Positions 1 to 5,465 of a DNA stretch of 49,838 nucleotides are shown here, piece after piece (position 1 is the stretch's first letter; every line of letters begins with the position of its first letter). The position numbers and the translations under genes were made by a program. This stretch comes from a virus: positions 1-49,838 of the IMG/VR virus record IMGVR_UViG_3300037502_001430. One strand, given 5' to 3'. The notes below the pieces were generated by a model that was not told where the DNA came from, did not search any database, and saw nothing but the letters and a program-made list of their open reading frames with translations.

Positions 1-161
1 CCTATGGGAATGGGTTATTACCTAACCGACATGAATATACTGCACAGGATAGCAGTAAGGGTTGTAAGGGAACTATTTAGCCTAAATTCAGATACCGATG
101 ATTTTTATAAAGATATGGAGATTGGATATGTAAGGGAACAAATTACCCGTACTTTTTTGAT
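1..161. repeat. Terminal direct repeat (circular contig overlap), left copy
   Basis: The first 161 bases recur at 49678-49838. The only difference is T at 127 versus G at 49804. A single exact overlap at contig ends, interrupting a gene that becomes intact when the ends are joined, is what an assembler produces from a circular or circularly permuted molecule. True short terminal repeats are less likely because they would split a gene. The unique genome would be 49,677 bp. Confidence 0.9.
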
Positions 162-255
162 TGAACCAAACGAACAAGGCGAACACATACAACTAGCAGA
201 GGCTATAGTTAACGCAATAAAATATACACAAAATGAAAGTACTAATAGGGTGTGA
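1..255 (+). CDS. C-terminal part of a 127-residue hypothetical protein split by the contig ends
   Basis: The reading frame is open from base 1 and ends at 253-255. It continues a gene that starts at 49549 near the other end: joining the circle gives a 127-residue acidic protein, of which about 85 residues are encoded here. The ATG at position 4 is therefore an internal methionine, not a start. The 3' end overlaps the start of the next gene at 233 by 23 bp, which suggests one operon. I recognise no family. Compared with the copy at the right end, codon 126-128 reads Tyr here and Asp there. Confidence 0.8.
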   Translation, partial: PMGMGYYLTDMNILHRIAVRVVRELFSLNSDTDDFYKDMEIGYVREQITRTFLIEPNEQGEHIQLAEAIVNAIKYTQNESTNRV

Positions 256-871
256 GGAAAGCCAGGCTGTATGTATTGAATTTCGCAAACTTGGTCATGA
301 GGCGTATAGTTGTGATATACAAGAATGTAGCGGTGGGCATCTCGAATGGCATATACAAGGGGATGTTATTGAAGCAATAAAGTCTCAAAAATGGGATTTT
401 ATAGGATTGCACCCAATGTGTACAGCTATGACATTATCAGGCAATAGAACCTATGCACCAGGTAAAGAAAAGCATCATTTAAGATTGCAGTCTGTAGAAT
501 GGACTATTTCTTTATGGAAATTAGCAACATCGTTATGCGGGAAAGTATATATGGAAAACCCTATGGGTGCTATGAACCCCGATAAAAGGCTACCCAAACC
601 ACAAATAGTACAACCTTATTATTTCGGGGATGAGGCGCAAAAAACTACATGCTTATGGCTTCACGGTTTGCCACAATTAATACACTATAAGGAAAGCGAT
701 TTATTTAGCCAAAAAACACATGTTTCGCCTGGTGAAATGATAACCACAACAACAGGTAAAACTTTTAATAAATGGTATTGGGATACAAGTAGAAGATGTA
801 AAGATAGGGCTAAAATTAGAAGTAAGACTTTCCCAGGAATAGCAAAAGCAATGGCAGACCAATGGGGTTAA
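233..871 (+). CDS. Phage DNA cytosine methyltransferase-like protein
   Basis: This 212-residue protein resembles the short C5-cytosine-methyltransferase-like proteins common in phages. The N-terminus MKVLIGCEESQAV and the following 'CDIQ' segment fit the SAM-binding motif I and II region. HPMCTAMTLSGNR near residue 60-72 is at the catalytic-loop position, and 'ENPMGAMN' corresponds to the ENV-like motif. The usual Pro-Cys catalytic dipeptide reads Met-Cys here. Length is short for a full C5 enzyme, so the target-recognition domain is minimal. It overlaps the preceding gene by 23 bp and is the last gene of the rightward early operon, followed by a strong terminator. Methylation of phage DNA against host restriction is the inferred role; activity is uncertain because of the altered motif. 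Confidence 0.7.
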   Translation: MKVLIGCEESQAVCIEFRKLGHEAYSCDIQECSGGHLEWHIQGDVIEAIKSQKWDFIGLHPMCTAMTLSGNRTYAPGKEKHHLRLQSVEWTISLWKLATSLCGKVYMENPMGAMNPDKRLPKPQIVQPYYFGDEAQKTTCLWLHGLPQLIHYKESDLFSQKTHVSPGEMITTTTGKTFNKWYWDTSRRCKDRAKIRSKTFPGIAKAMADQWG

Positions 872-932
872 CGCTATACGCTATTTAAGCGAAAATAAGG
901 CGTGATAATCTGATTTATGTATCAACATAAGC

Positions 933-971
933 AAAGCCCCCAAATCGTTGAAATTTGGGGGCTTTTTTTTG
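933..971 (+). terminator. Strong intrinsic terminator
   Basis: A perfect 13-bp stem (933-945 pairing with 953-965) with five consecutive G-C pairs and a 7-base loop is followed by a run of T to 971. It lies between the convergent genes ending at 871 and 991, so it closes the rightward operon. It may also stop the leftward operon, though the A-tract on the other side is short. Confidence 0.92.
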
Positions 972-990
972 TAGACTCAAATGATTCGGG

Positions 991-1227
991 CTATTTAGGC
1001 GTAGCGTAAACCATTTCTTTACTATCTATTGCTTTTCTAATCCAACGCATGTATGTTATTGCTTTGTCAGTTGCTAACATTGATGCTTGCCCTACATCAG
1101 ATATGGGTACAGGAAAAATAAAAACACATTCGTTTGTTGTGTTTTTTACTGAGTAGTACATTACACCTGAACGTAAATATTCAAAGTGTACCATGTTACC
1201 ACTTTTTACAAATTCTGCTACTGTCAT
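991..1227 (-). CDS. Hypothetical protein, 78 aa
   Basis: Last gene of the leftward early block, one base from the stop of its upstream neighbour. The N-terminal MTVAEFVKSGN, the hydrophobic 'FIFPVPISDVG' segment and the helix ending 'MRWIRKAI' give the look of a compact alpha/beta protein. I have seen similar short proteins in Bacteroidota phages but cannot name a function. No signal peptide or membrane segment. Confidence 0.75.
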   Translation of the reverse strand: MTVAEFVKSGNMVHFEYLRSGVMYYSVKNTTNECVFIFPVPISDVGQASMLATDKAITYMRWIRKAIDSKEMVYATPK

Positions 1228-1228
1228 T

Positions 1229-1648
1229 TTAGTTGTTTTTTATTGTTAACTTATACTCATTTACTTTACTATCCAAAAACTTTTGAACACTACCAAAACC
1301 ACTAACAATCATAGCCTTATCGCTAGGGTACATGGTTAGCCCTACGTGCTTTTTAATTTCCTTTACAACTTTTGGCGGTTTGCGTTTATCCTTAGCGGCT
1401 TTAATTTTGCCTTTGCGGATTTGGGTTAGTGCGTCTTGCCATGCAAGGTCGGGAGTTGCTAAACGTGCAGATATTTCACGCCACCTTTTTTCATTTGATT
1501 TTGTAATAGTGTAATTAGTAACGGAAAATACATTGTCATCTAATATTTTGCCGCCATTATCCCAATCAATATCAACATTTTCTATAATTACCGCATCAGG
1601 ATAAACCTTTTTTACTTTAATTTCGTTACTTTCTTTGGGTCGTGCCAT
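1229..1648 (-). CDS. Hypothetical basic protein with KVYPDA domain
   Basis: 139 residues. The N-terminal half contains KKVYPDA near residue 13-19, a strand-rich stretch, then DLAWQDALTQI near residue 88. The same arrangement (KVYPDA, then NAWQNAYNNIL) makes up the whole 63-residue protein at 37345-37536, so the two share a domain. A lysine-rich linker leads to a C-terminal segment 'LTMYPSDKAMIVSGFGSVQKFLD' that could be helical. Function unknown. The ATG lies one base downstream of the stop of a 24-residue membrane peptide, so the two are probably co-translated. Confidence 0.75.
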   Translation of the reverse strand: MARPKESNEIKVKKVYPDAVIIENVDIDWDNGGKILDDNVFSVTNYTITKSNEKRWREISARLATPDLAWQDALTQIRKGKIKAAKDKRKPPKVVKEIKKHVGLTMYPSDKAMIVSGFGSVQKFLDSKVNEYKLTIKNN

Positions 1649-1649
1649 G

Positions 1650-1724
1650 TTAAAAGTTTTGTATTAGTGCCGCCAGTAGCAGCGTGATTAGGAATGTTAT
1701 TAGTTCTTTATATTTTGTTAGCAT
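1650..1724 (-). CDS. Candidate 24-residue membrane peptide
   Basis: An ATG at 1724 opens a 24-residue frame beginning MLTKYKELITFLITLLLAAL. It is one charged N-terminal stretch followed by a single hydrophobic helix. It fills an otherwise empty gap and ends two bases before the ATG of the gene at 1648, the same spacing style as other genes in the block. A second such peptide precedes the MazG gene at 36585-36692. Single-helix peptides of this kind can act as membrane effectors or regulators, but nothing identifies the role here. Confidence 0.5.
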   Translation of the reverse strand: MLTKYKELITFLITLLLAALIQNF

Positions 1725-1763
1725 ATCTGTATTTTTTTCCAAAAAACCGTGAGGGGGGTAAGC

Positions 1764-2087
1764 CTATTCAGCTATTGGCAGGTTAAGTAAATCGGATAGT
1801 GGTATGTAGTGAGTAAAATTTGACAAGTATTGACCATTGCCAAGATAAATAGTAGTATCATCATACCTATTAAGTTCCAAAGTACCTGTAAATATTTGTG
1901 TAGGCTGAATAATATTCATTACTACCACTCTATCAAGTGGCAAATTATCCTTGTCAATCGGTAGCCATTTCGGGTTGGGTGGGGTTGGTTCGCAATACTC
2001 AATTTTCCAGCCGTTATCTATTAATTTATCTTTCGTTTCGGTATCAATATTTACACCTGATGGGAATTTTAATTTTAGTGTGTTCAT
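1764..2087 (-). CDS. DUF551-like hypothetical protein
   Basis: 107 residues from the ATG at 2087. An upstream in-frame ATG at 2123 would overlap the previous gene, whereas 2087 is preceded by the A-rich leader typical of this genome. 'WLPIDKDNLPLDRVVVMN' in the middle and 'THYIPLSDLLNLP' at the C-terminus match the pattern of DUF551-type phage proteins (W-x-P at the start, H-W/Y-x-P-L at the end). No catalytic function is established for that family. Confidence 0.6.
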   Translation of the reverse strand: MNTLKLKFPSGVNIDTETKDKLIDNGWKIEYCEPTPPNPKWLPIDKDNLPLDRVVVMNIIQPTQIFTGTLELNRYDDTTIYLGNGQYLSNFTHYIPLSDLLNLPIAE

Positions 2088-2109
2088 AATTGTTGGTTTG
2101 ATTGTTAAA

Positions 2110-2334
2110 TTAAATTGTTTCATCTGAAAATATTACTATACACCTTTGGTCATTATCTATCTCGGTGTATAACGCTTGTATTTTAGCCCTTAATTCCTCT
2201 CTATACTCTTTGCAATCTTCAAATACTTCTATCAGATTTGCATCTAATCCCATAGTGTAAGAGTAAGGTCGTACACCTACTGAGCTATCACCGTTGAATA
2301 AAATTGTGGCGTAAAATGTTTGGTAAACTTTCAT
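2110..2334 (-). CDS. Hypothetical protein, 74 aa
   Basis: Small soluble protein in the leftward early block. The N-terminal half is strand-rich (MKVYQTFYATILFNG) and the middle is a charged helix 'EDCKEYREELRAKIQALY'. No family recognised. A GC-rich hairpin at 2363-2387 lies in its leader, upstream of the start. Confidence 0.68.
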   Translation of the reverse strand: MKVYQTFYATILFNGDSSVGVRPYSYTMGLDANLIEVFEDCKEYREELRAKIQALYTEIDNDQRCIVIFSDETI

Positions 2335-2362
2335 AATAAATGCTTTTAGTTTGCACCTGCAA

Positions 2363-2387
2363 AGCCGCTCCAGTTACGGTAGCGGCT
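2363..2387 (-). other. GC-rich hairpin in intergenic leader
   Basis: AGCCGCT at 2363-2369 is the perfect complement of AGCGGCT at 2381-2387, giving a 7-bp stem with an 11-base loop between the genes 2410-2637 and 2110-2334. There is no convincing U-tract on either strand, so it is more likely a leader structure or weak attenuator than a full terminator. Confidence 0.45.
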
Positions 2388-2409
2388 GTGGTGTGTGGGG
2401 TGGTGGATA

Positions 2410-2637
2410 TTAAAAATCAGTAGTCCAACTGTGCGACTTCTCTAGTTTTTTAAGTTTTGCAGGTGTTACAATTTCACCATTACCATTAGCCCAACGGATA
2501 TAAATAGGCGACATTTGCAATACCCTAAAATCTACAGTTGCTTTGTGTGCGTCTAATGCTGTAGGCGTATATTTACCCATTGGCATAGCGTCTGATACTT
2601 TTGTAAAAGTTGCGGTGTAAGTTACTGTCTGTGTCAT
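2410..2637 (-). CDS. Hypothetical protein, 75 aa
   Basis: Small protein starting MTQTVTYTATFTKVSDAMPMG, with alternating hydrophobic residues suggesting beta strands, then a basic C-terminus 'AKLKKLEKSHSW'. It has its own upstream promoter at 2665-2695. No family recognised. Confidence 0.68.
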   Translation of the reverse strand: MTQTVTYTATFTKVSDAMPMGKYTPTALDAHKATVDFRVLQMSPIYIRWANGNGEIVTPAKLKKLEKSHSWTTDF

Positions 2638-2664
2638 AACGTTTGTTTTAGTTTGTTTGTGGTG

Positions 2665-2695
2665 TAAAGTTATACAAGTTTATTGAGATTGCAAA
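2665..2695 (-). promoter_or_regulatory. Bacteroidota-type early promoter
   Basis: Read leftward: -33 TTTG (2692-2695), a 19-bp spacer, then -7 TAACTTTA (2665-2672). It shares the flanking words AAAATAGTTTTG at the -33 end and CTTGTATAACTTT at the -7 end with the promoters at 3595 and 4301. It drives the gene starting at 2637. Confidence 0.75.
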
Positions 2696-2724
2696 ACTAT
2701 TTTGAAATTATTTTTTGCAGTTGC

Positions 2725-2946
2725 TCAACATGATTTAAAATAGTTTGGTTCTTTACCTACAACCCAGTTCATAATGTATCTGCAACCGCAATACTCAATA
2801 GTATAATTTGGCTGATTACCGTACAATGCAAGTACCTTGCTTTCATTCTCCATTGGTATGTTGGCTATCATTGGTAGCCCTAAATTACCGTTGTTAAATA
2901 CGTTTATATAAATATCTCCGTTACGTATGATGTTTGTGTATTCCAT
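2725..2946 (-). CDS. Hypothetical protein, 73 aa
   Basis: Soluble 73-residue protein, N-terminus MEYTNIIRNGDIYINVFNNG. Three cysteines lie in the C-terminal third (CGC and a terminal SC). It starts four bases after the stop of the upstream gene, so it is co-transcribed with it. No family recognised. Confidence 0.66.
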   Translation of the reverse strand: MEYTNIIRNGDIYINVFNNGNLGLPMIANIPMENESKVLALYGNQPNYTIEYCGCRYIMNWVVGKEPNYFKSC

Positions 2947-2950
2947 AGCC

Positions 2951-3223
2951 TTAATTTTTGTTTTGTTCCCTTAATGATATTCCACTTTCGGTTATTGACC
3001 ATTTATGTTGGTTCATTGGGTATTTGTGCTGAACTATGTGACCATTGTGTGCAAGTGTTCTAAGAACTTTAGTAAGAAACGGTCTATTATCTTTACCATT
3101 TAACCCACTTGCACACATTTCAAAACAATGCGTACTATGTTCTTTGCCTATTTCAAAATGGCATAGCACCTTTAATATCGTTGATTTATGGTAGTGGTAG
3201 TTTGTACCTTCTAAGATGTTCAT
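2951..3223 (-). CDS. Possible winged-helix protein, 90 aa
   Basis: The sequence 'RPFLTKVLRTLAHNGHIVQHKYPMNQHKWSITESG' has the helix, turn and beta-wing look of a small winged-helix domain, with conserved-looking 'L..L...G.I' and 'W.IT..G' positions. That would fit a DNA-binding regulator, but this is inference from pattern only. Histidine-rich N-terminus (NYHYHKS). Its leader carries a 22-bp repeat that recurs in front of the gene at 3897. Confidence 0.6.
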   Translation of the reverse strand: MNILEGTNYHYHKSTILKVLCHFEIGKEHSTHCFEMCASGLNGKDNRPFLTKVLRTLAHNGHIVQHKYPMNQHKWSITESGISLREQNKN

Positions 3224-3233
3224 ATCGTTTAGT

Positions 3234-3255
3234 TTAATGCAGTGTGAGATGCTGC
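3234..3255 (-). repeat. 22-bp direct leader repeat, copy 1
   Basis: Twenty-two bases here are identical to 3917-3938. Both copies lie 11-20 bases upstream of a leftward start codon (genes at 3223 and 3897) and just after the stop of the preceding gene. The core GCAGTGTGAGATGCTGC can form a small GCAG/CTGC hairpin. Likely a shared cis element or protein-binding site. Confidence 0.7.
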
Positions 3256-3268
3256 ACCCCGAATTGGA

Positions 3269-3565
3269 TTATCCCTTAAATTCATCAAATATTCTACTAC
3301 TTACAGTATATTCACCAAGTAAAACCATATCTGTACTACAATCAGGATTAGTGCCGTAAACAAATTCTATAACCTTTTCTCCTATTTTTTTTATCCCTGA
3401 AAACTTCACACCACTACCATATGGCATACCAGCATTGATGTCTGATTTACCTAATTGCGTAAAGTATGGAGCATATTCTTCAAGTAGATTAACTGTATAT
3501 TGCTTTTTAAGTAGCTCTAATTTTGCTGAATTAACTGGCGTAAACTTTGGATTTAACTTTCTCAT
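3269..3565 (-). CDS. Hypothetical protein, 98 aa
   Basis: I chose the ATG at 3565. The frame extends upstream to 3607, but that would run through the -7 box of the promoter at 3595-3602. The protein starts MRKLNPKFTPVNSAKLELLK, has a helical N-terminus and a strand-rich C-terminus. No family recognised. Confidence 0.66.
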   Translation of the reverse strand: MRKLNPKFTPVNSAKLELLKKQYTVNLLEEYAPYFTQLGKSDINAGMPYGSGVKFSGIKKIGEKVIEFVYGTNPDCSTDMVLLGEYTVSSRIFDEFKG

Positions 3566-3594
3566 TTTGTTTCTTTTTTGGTTTGTTTGTTTAG

Positions 3595-3625
3595 CAAAGA
3601 TATACAAGTATTTCGGAACTACAAA
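3595..3625 (-). promoter_or_regulatory. Bacteroidota-type early promoter
   Basis: Leftward -33 TTTG (3622-3625), 19-bp spacer, -7 TATCTTTG (3595-3602). It shares extended sequence with the promoters at 2665 and 4301. It serves the gene starting at 3565. Confidence 0.8.
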
Positions 3626-3642
3626 ATTATTTTGAATTATTT

Positions 3643-3897
3643 TTAAAATCTTTTTGGTAAGTACTGCATTGCGTTAATGTGATGCTCAAGCCAATTGATA
3701 CGCATGTATTCAATCTTACCACTATCATAGCGCGCTACATACCTACCTTCATTATCTTTACTCCATTCATCTAATACTATCTGATAATATTCACTACTCC
3801 AATCCATGTCGCGCGCTGGTGGTATTGGATTTTCAAGTGTAAAAAATTGTTGGTATCTGCGGTCGTAATACGTGTTACCTGCTTGTATAGTACTCAT
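3643..3897 (-). CDS. Hypothetical protein, 84 aa
   Basis: Acidic and aromatic-rich protein beginning MSTIQAGNTYYDRRYQQFF, with 'NWLEHHINAMQYL' near the C-terminus. No motif recognised. The second copy of the 22-bp leader repeat lies 20 bases upstream of its start. Confidence 0.66.
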   Translation of the reverse strand: MSTIQAGNTYYDRRYQQFFTLENPIPPARDMDWSSEYYQIVLDEWSKDNEGRYVARYDSGKIEYMRINWLEHHINAMQYLPKRF

Positions 3898-3916
3898 TGT
3901 GTTTAGTTTTTTTTAG

Positions 3917-3938
3917 TTAATGCAGTGTGAGATGCTGC
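3917..3938 (-). repeat. 22-bp direct leader repeat, copy 2
   Basis: Identical to 3234-3255 over 22 bases. It sits between the stop of the gene 3952-4272 and the start of the gene at 3897, in the same relative position as copy 1. Confidence 0.7.
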
Positions 3939-3951
3939 TCCCTGTGGTGTG

Positions 3952-4272
3952 TTAGTTTAGCACTGATATTCTTTTGATTTCCTCAAGTGCTATGTACTCT
4001 TTCAATTCTATTTCCGCCATCATTAAAGCCGTTTTCATTTCAGGGCTTTTATAGTTCTTTGCAGCATCTTCAAATGATTTGTAATACTTGCCACCAAATC
4101 TACTAGCAGGGTTATTAGTCATTTTAGTAACTGATACATAATTGCTACTACCAAATACCCACATAATATCCCACATATTACCAGCTACTTTTTTTGTAGA
4201 TGTTGCATACATTGCGTCTTTAGTTCTATGAGTGCGGCAAGCGTTTTCGATTAATTGTTTTTGAGTGTTCAT
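3952..4272 (-). CDS. Hypothetical protein, 106 aa; first gene of the leftward early block
   Basis: N-terminus MNTQKQLIENACRTHRTKDAM. The middle is strand-rich (VAGNMWDIMWVFGSSNYVSV) and the C-terminus is a long helix with 'MAEIELKEYIALEEIKRI'. Function unknown. Being the first gene behind the strongest early promoter (4301-4331), it is a candidate very early host-interaction protein, which is inference from position. Confidence 0.68.
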   Translation of the reverse strand: MNTQKQLIENACRTHRTKDAMYATSTKKVAGNMWDIMWVFGSSNYVSVTKMTNNPASRFGGKYYKSFEDAAKNYKSPEMKTALMMAEIELKEYIALEEIKRISVLN

Positions 4273-4300
4273 ATCCTTTCGGTTTGTTTTAATTACTCCA

Positions 4301-4331
4301 CAAAGTTATACAACTTTTCGATAACTACAAA
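4301..4331 (-). promoter_or_regulatory. Bacteroidota-type early promoter for the leftward block
   Basis: Leftward -33 TTTG (4328-4331), 19-bp spacer, -7 TAACTTTG (4301-4308), about 28 bases before the ATG at 4272. An 8-bp inverted repeat ACTCCACA (4295-4302) and TGTGGAGT (4371-4378) has one arm on the -7 box, which would suit a looping repressor. Confidence 0.82.
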
Positions 4332-4591
4332 ACTATTTTAAACAATTTACAAACATTTATTTTTGTAATGTGTGGAGTATAACAAAACAACTACTAAATT
4401 TGCTATGATACCTGAGCGATGGAACAGATACAATGTGAGTGTCAATCATTGCCAGTCTGACCAGCTGATTACAATTTGACAAAATAAAAGTACCTGTAAA
4501 TTTCGCACTAAATGATTTAAAATCGAGGCGCAAAAATACCAGTTCGTAAAGGGGCTCTGGGGTTCGGTTGGTGCAGAATACTATTTATTAT
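4332..4591. other. Non-coding stretch between divergent blocks; possible cos/pac region
   Basis: I see no credible gene here. A lone -7-like TAAATTTG occurs at 4395-4402 without a good -33 partner. The patch at about 4550-4575 (around GGGGCTCTGGGGTTCGG) is strikingly G-rich against an AT-rich background and lies about 200 bp before the terminase small-subunit gene, where lambda-type phages carry cos. That assignment is only positional. Confidence 0.4.
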
Positions 4592-4666
4592 CAATAGATT
4601 TTATCTATATCATACACGAACATTATAGAGAAATTTTATAGGTACTCCTATAGATTTTTTCTATAG
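4592..4666. promoter_or_regulatory. Three tandem 19-bp palindromic operator-like sites
   Basis: Three sites of the form YTATAGA, five bases, TYTATAG lie at 4592-4610, 4623-4641 and 4648-4666. The third has perfect 7-bp arms around TTTTT; the others differ at a few arm positions. Centre spacing is 31 and 25 bp. They sit just upstream of the late promoter, so they look like binding sites for a dimeric activator or repressor of the structural operon. Confidence 0.7.
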
Positions 4667-4718
4667 CGCAATGGATGAAACCCGCAAAAGAAAGGATGTG
4701 GCATAGAATTTCGACCTT

Positions 4719-4767
4719 TGTTGCCGTTTTTGTTGCTATGTCGGCAACATTTAGTAATTTTGTTGCC
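4719..4767 (+). promoter_or_regulatory. Late-operon promoter with TGTTGCC half-site array
   Basis: A -33 TTG (4733-4735), 19-bp spacer and -7 TAATTTTG (4755-4762) precede the ATG at 4768. Four half-sites overlap it: TGTTGCC 4719-4725, TGTTGCT 4731-4737, inverted GGCAACA 4743-4749 and TGTTGCC 4761-4767. The last two form a 7-11-7 inverted repeat around the -7 box, and the middle two a 7-5-7 repeat. With the -7 box five bases from the ATG, the transcript would be nearly leaderless. A repressor-controlled late promoter is the simplest reading. Confidence 0.65.
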
Positions 4768-5463
4768 ATGTCACTTTTAACCAAACGTTCCTTCGCTGAA
4801 TATTGCGGCATAACTACACGTTACCTATCTGTTGATGTAGGTAGAAACAACGTAGTTATAAATGATGATGGTATGATTGATACTACCAATCCAAAAAACC
4901 AAATTTACATTCAGAAGAAGTTGATGGGGAAAGAACCAAACCCTATTAGCACCCCCGAACCAACAAAGCCGAAAGCAGAAAAGGTAGTAGTGCCTCGTGG
5001 CAATGTTGCACCGTTACCACCTAAAGCAAGTATGCAGCTACCTGATGGAATGACGGAAGGCGAAGTTAACACTGCATTGCAAATGATTGAGGGTATGGAT
5101 TACCAACAATTAGAAATGTTGTATAAATATCTGCAAGGTGAGAAGTTAAAAACAGATATTGAAAAAAACAAGATAGAGATTGAAAAAAAGATGGGCGTAG
5201 TTGTACCTTCAGAACCATTAATACCAATCGTTAAGCAGCACAATCACTTTATTTTACAGGAGCAAAAAAATGCAGACGAAGAGTTACTGTTAACCATGTC
5301 GCATAAGTATGATATTGCACCAAGCGATACCGCTTATTTGCGTGGTGAGTGGATAAGGTTACGGAATGATGCAGTTAACAAGGCTACCAATTTAACAGTC
5401 AAATCTATTGAGGATGTAATAAATGATTATTCAGAAAAGAGGGGAGTAGGACAAAGAATGTAA
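4768..5463 (+). CDS. Terminase small subunit (putative)
   Basis: 231 residues from the ATG at 4768. Longer in-frame starts from 4675 would translate through the operator and promoter, and give an implausible N-terminus. The N-terminal SLLTKRSFAEYCGITTRYL looks like a DNA-binding helix-turn-helix, as in terminase small subunits of Bacteroidota phages. A Pro/Lys-rich linker follows, then a helical and coiled-coil centre with 'EKNKIEIEKKMG', and a helical C-terminus. It lies two bases before the large subunit. Role: recognise the packaging site and load the large subunit. Confidence 0.72.
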   Translation: MSLLTKRSFAEYCGITTRYLSVDVGRNNVVINDDGMIDTTNPKNQIYIQKKLMGKEPNPISTPEPTKPKAEKVVVPRGNVAPLPPKASMQLPDGMTEGEVNTALQMIEGMDYQQLEMLYKYLQGEKLKTDIEKNKIEIEKKMGVVVPSEPLIPIVKQHNHFILQEQKNADEELLLTMSHKYDIAPSDTAYLRGEWIRLRNDAVNKATNLTVKSIEDVINDYSEKRGVGQRM

Positions 5464-5465
5464 CT

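Noticed and set aside
4675-4767. Longer N-terminus for the terminase small subunit
   Set aside because: It would translate through the half-site array and the -7 box, and the residues are unlike small-subunit N-termini.
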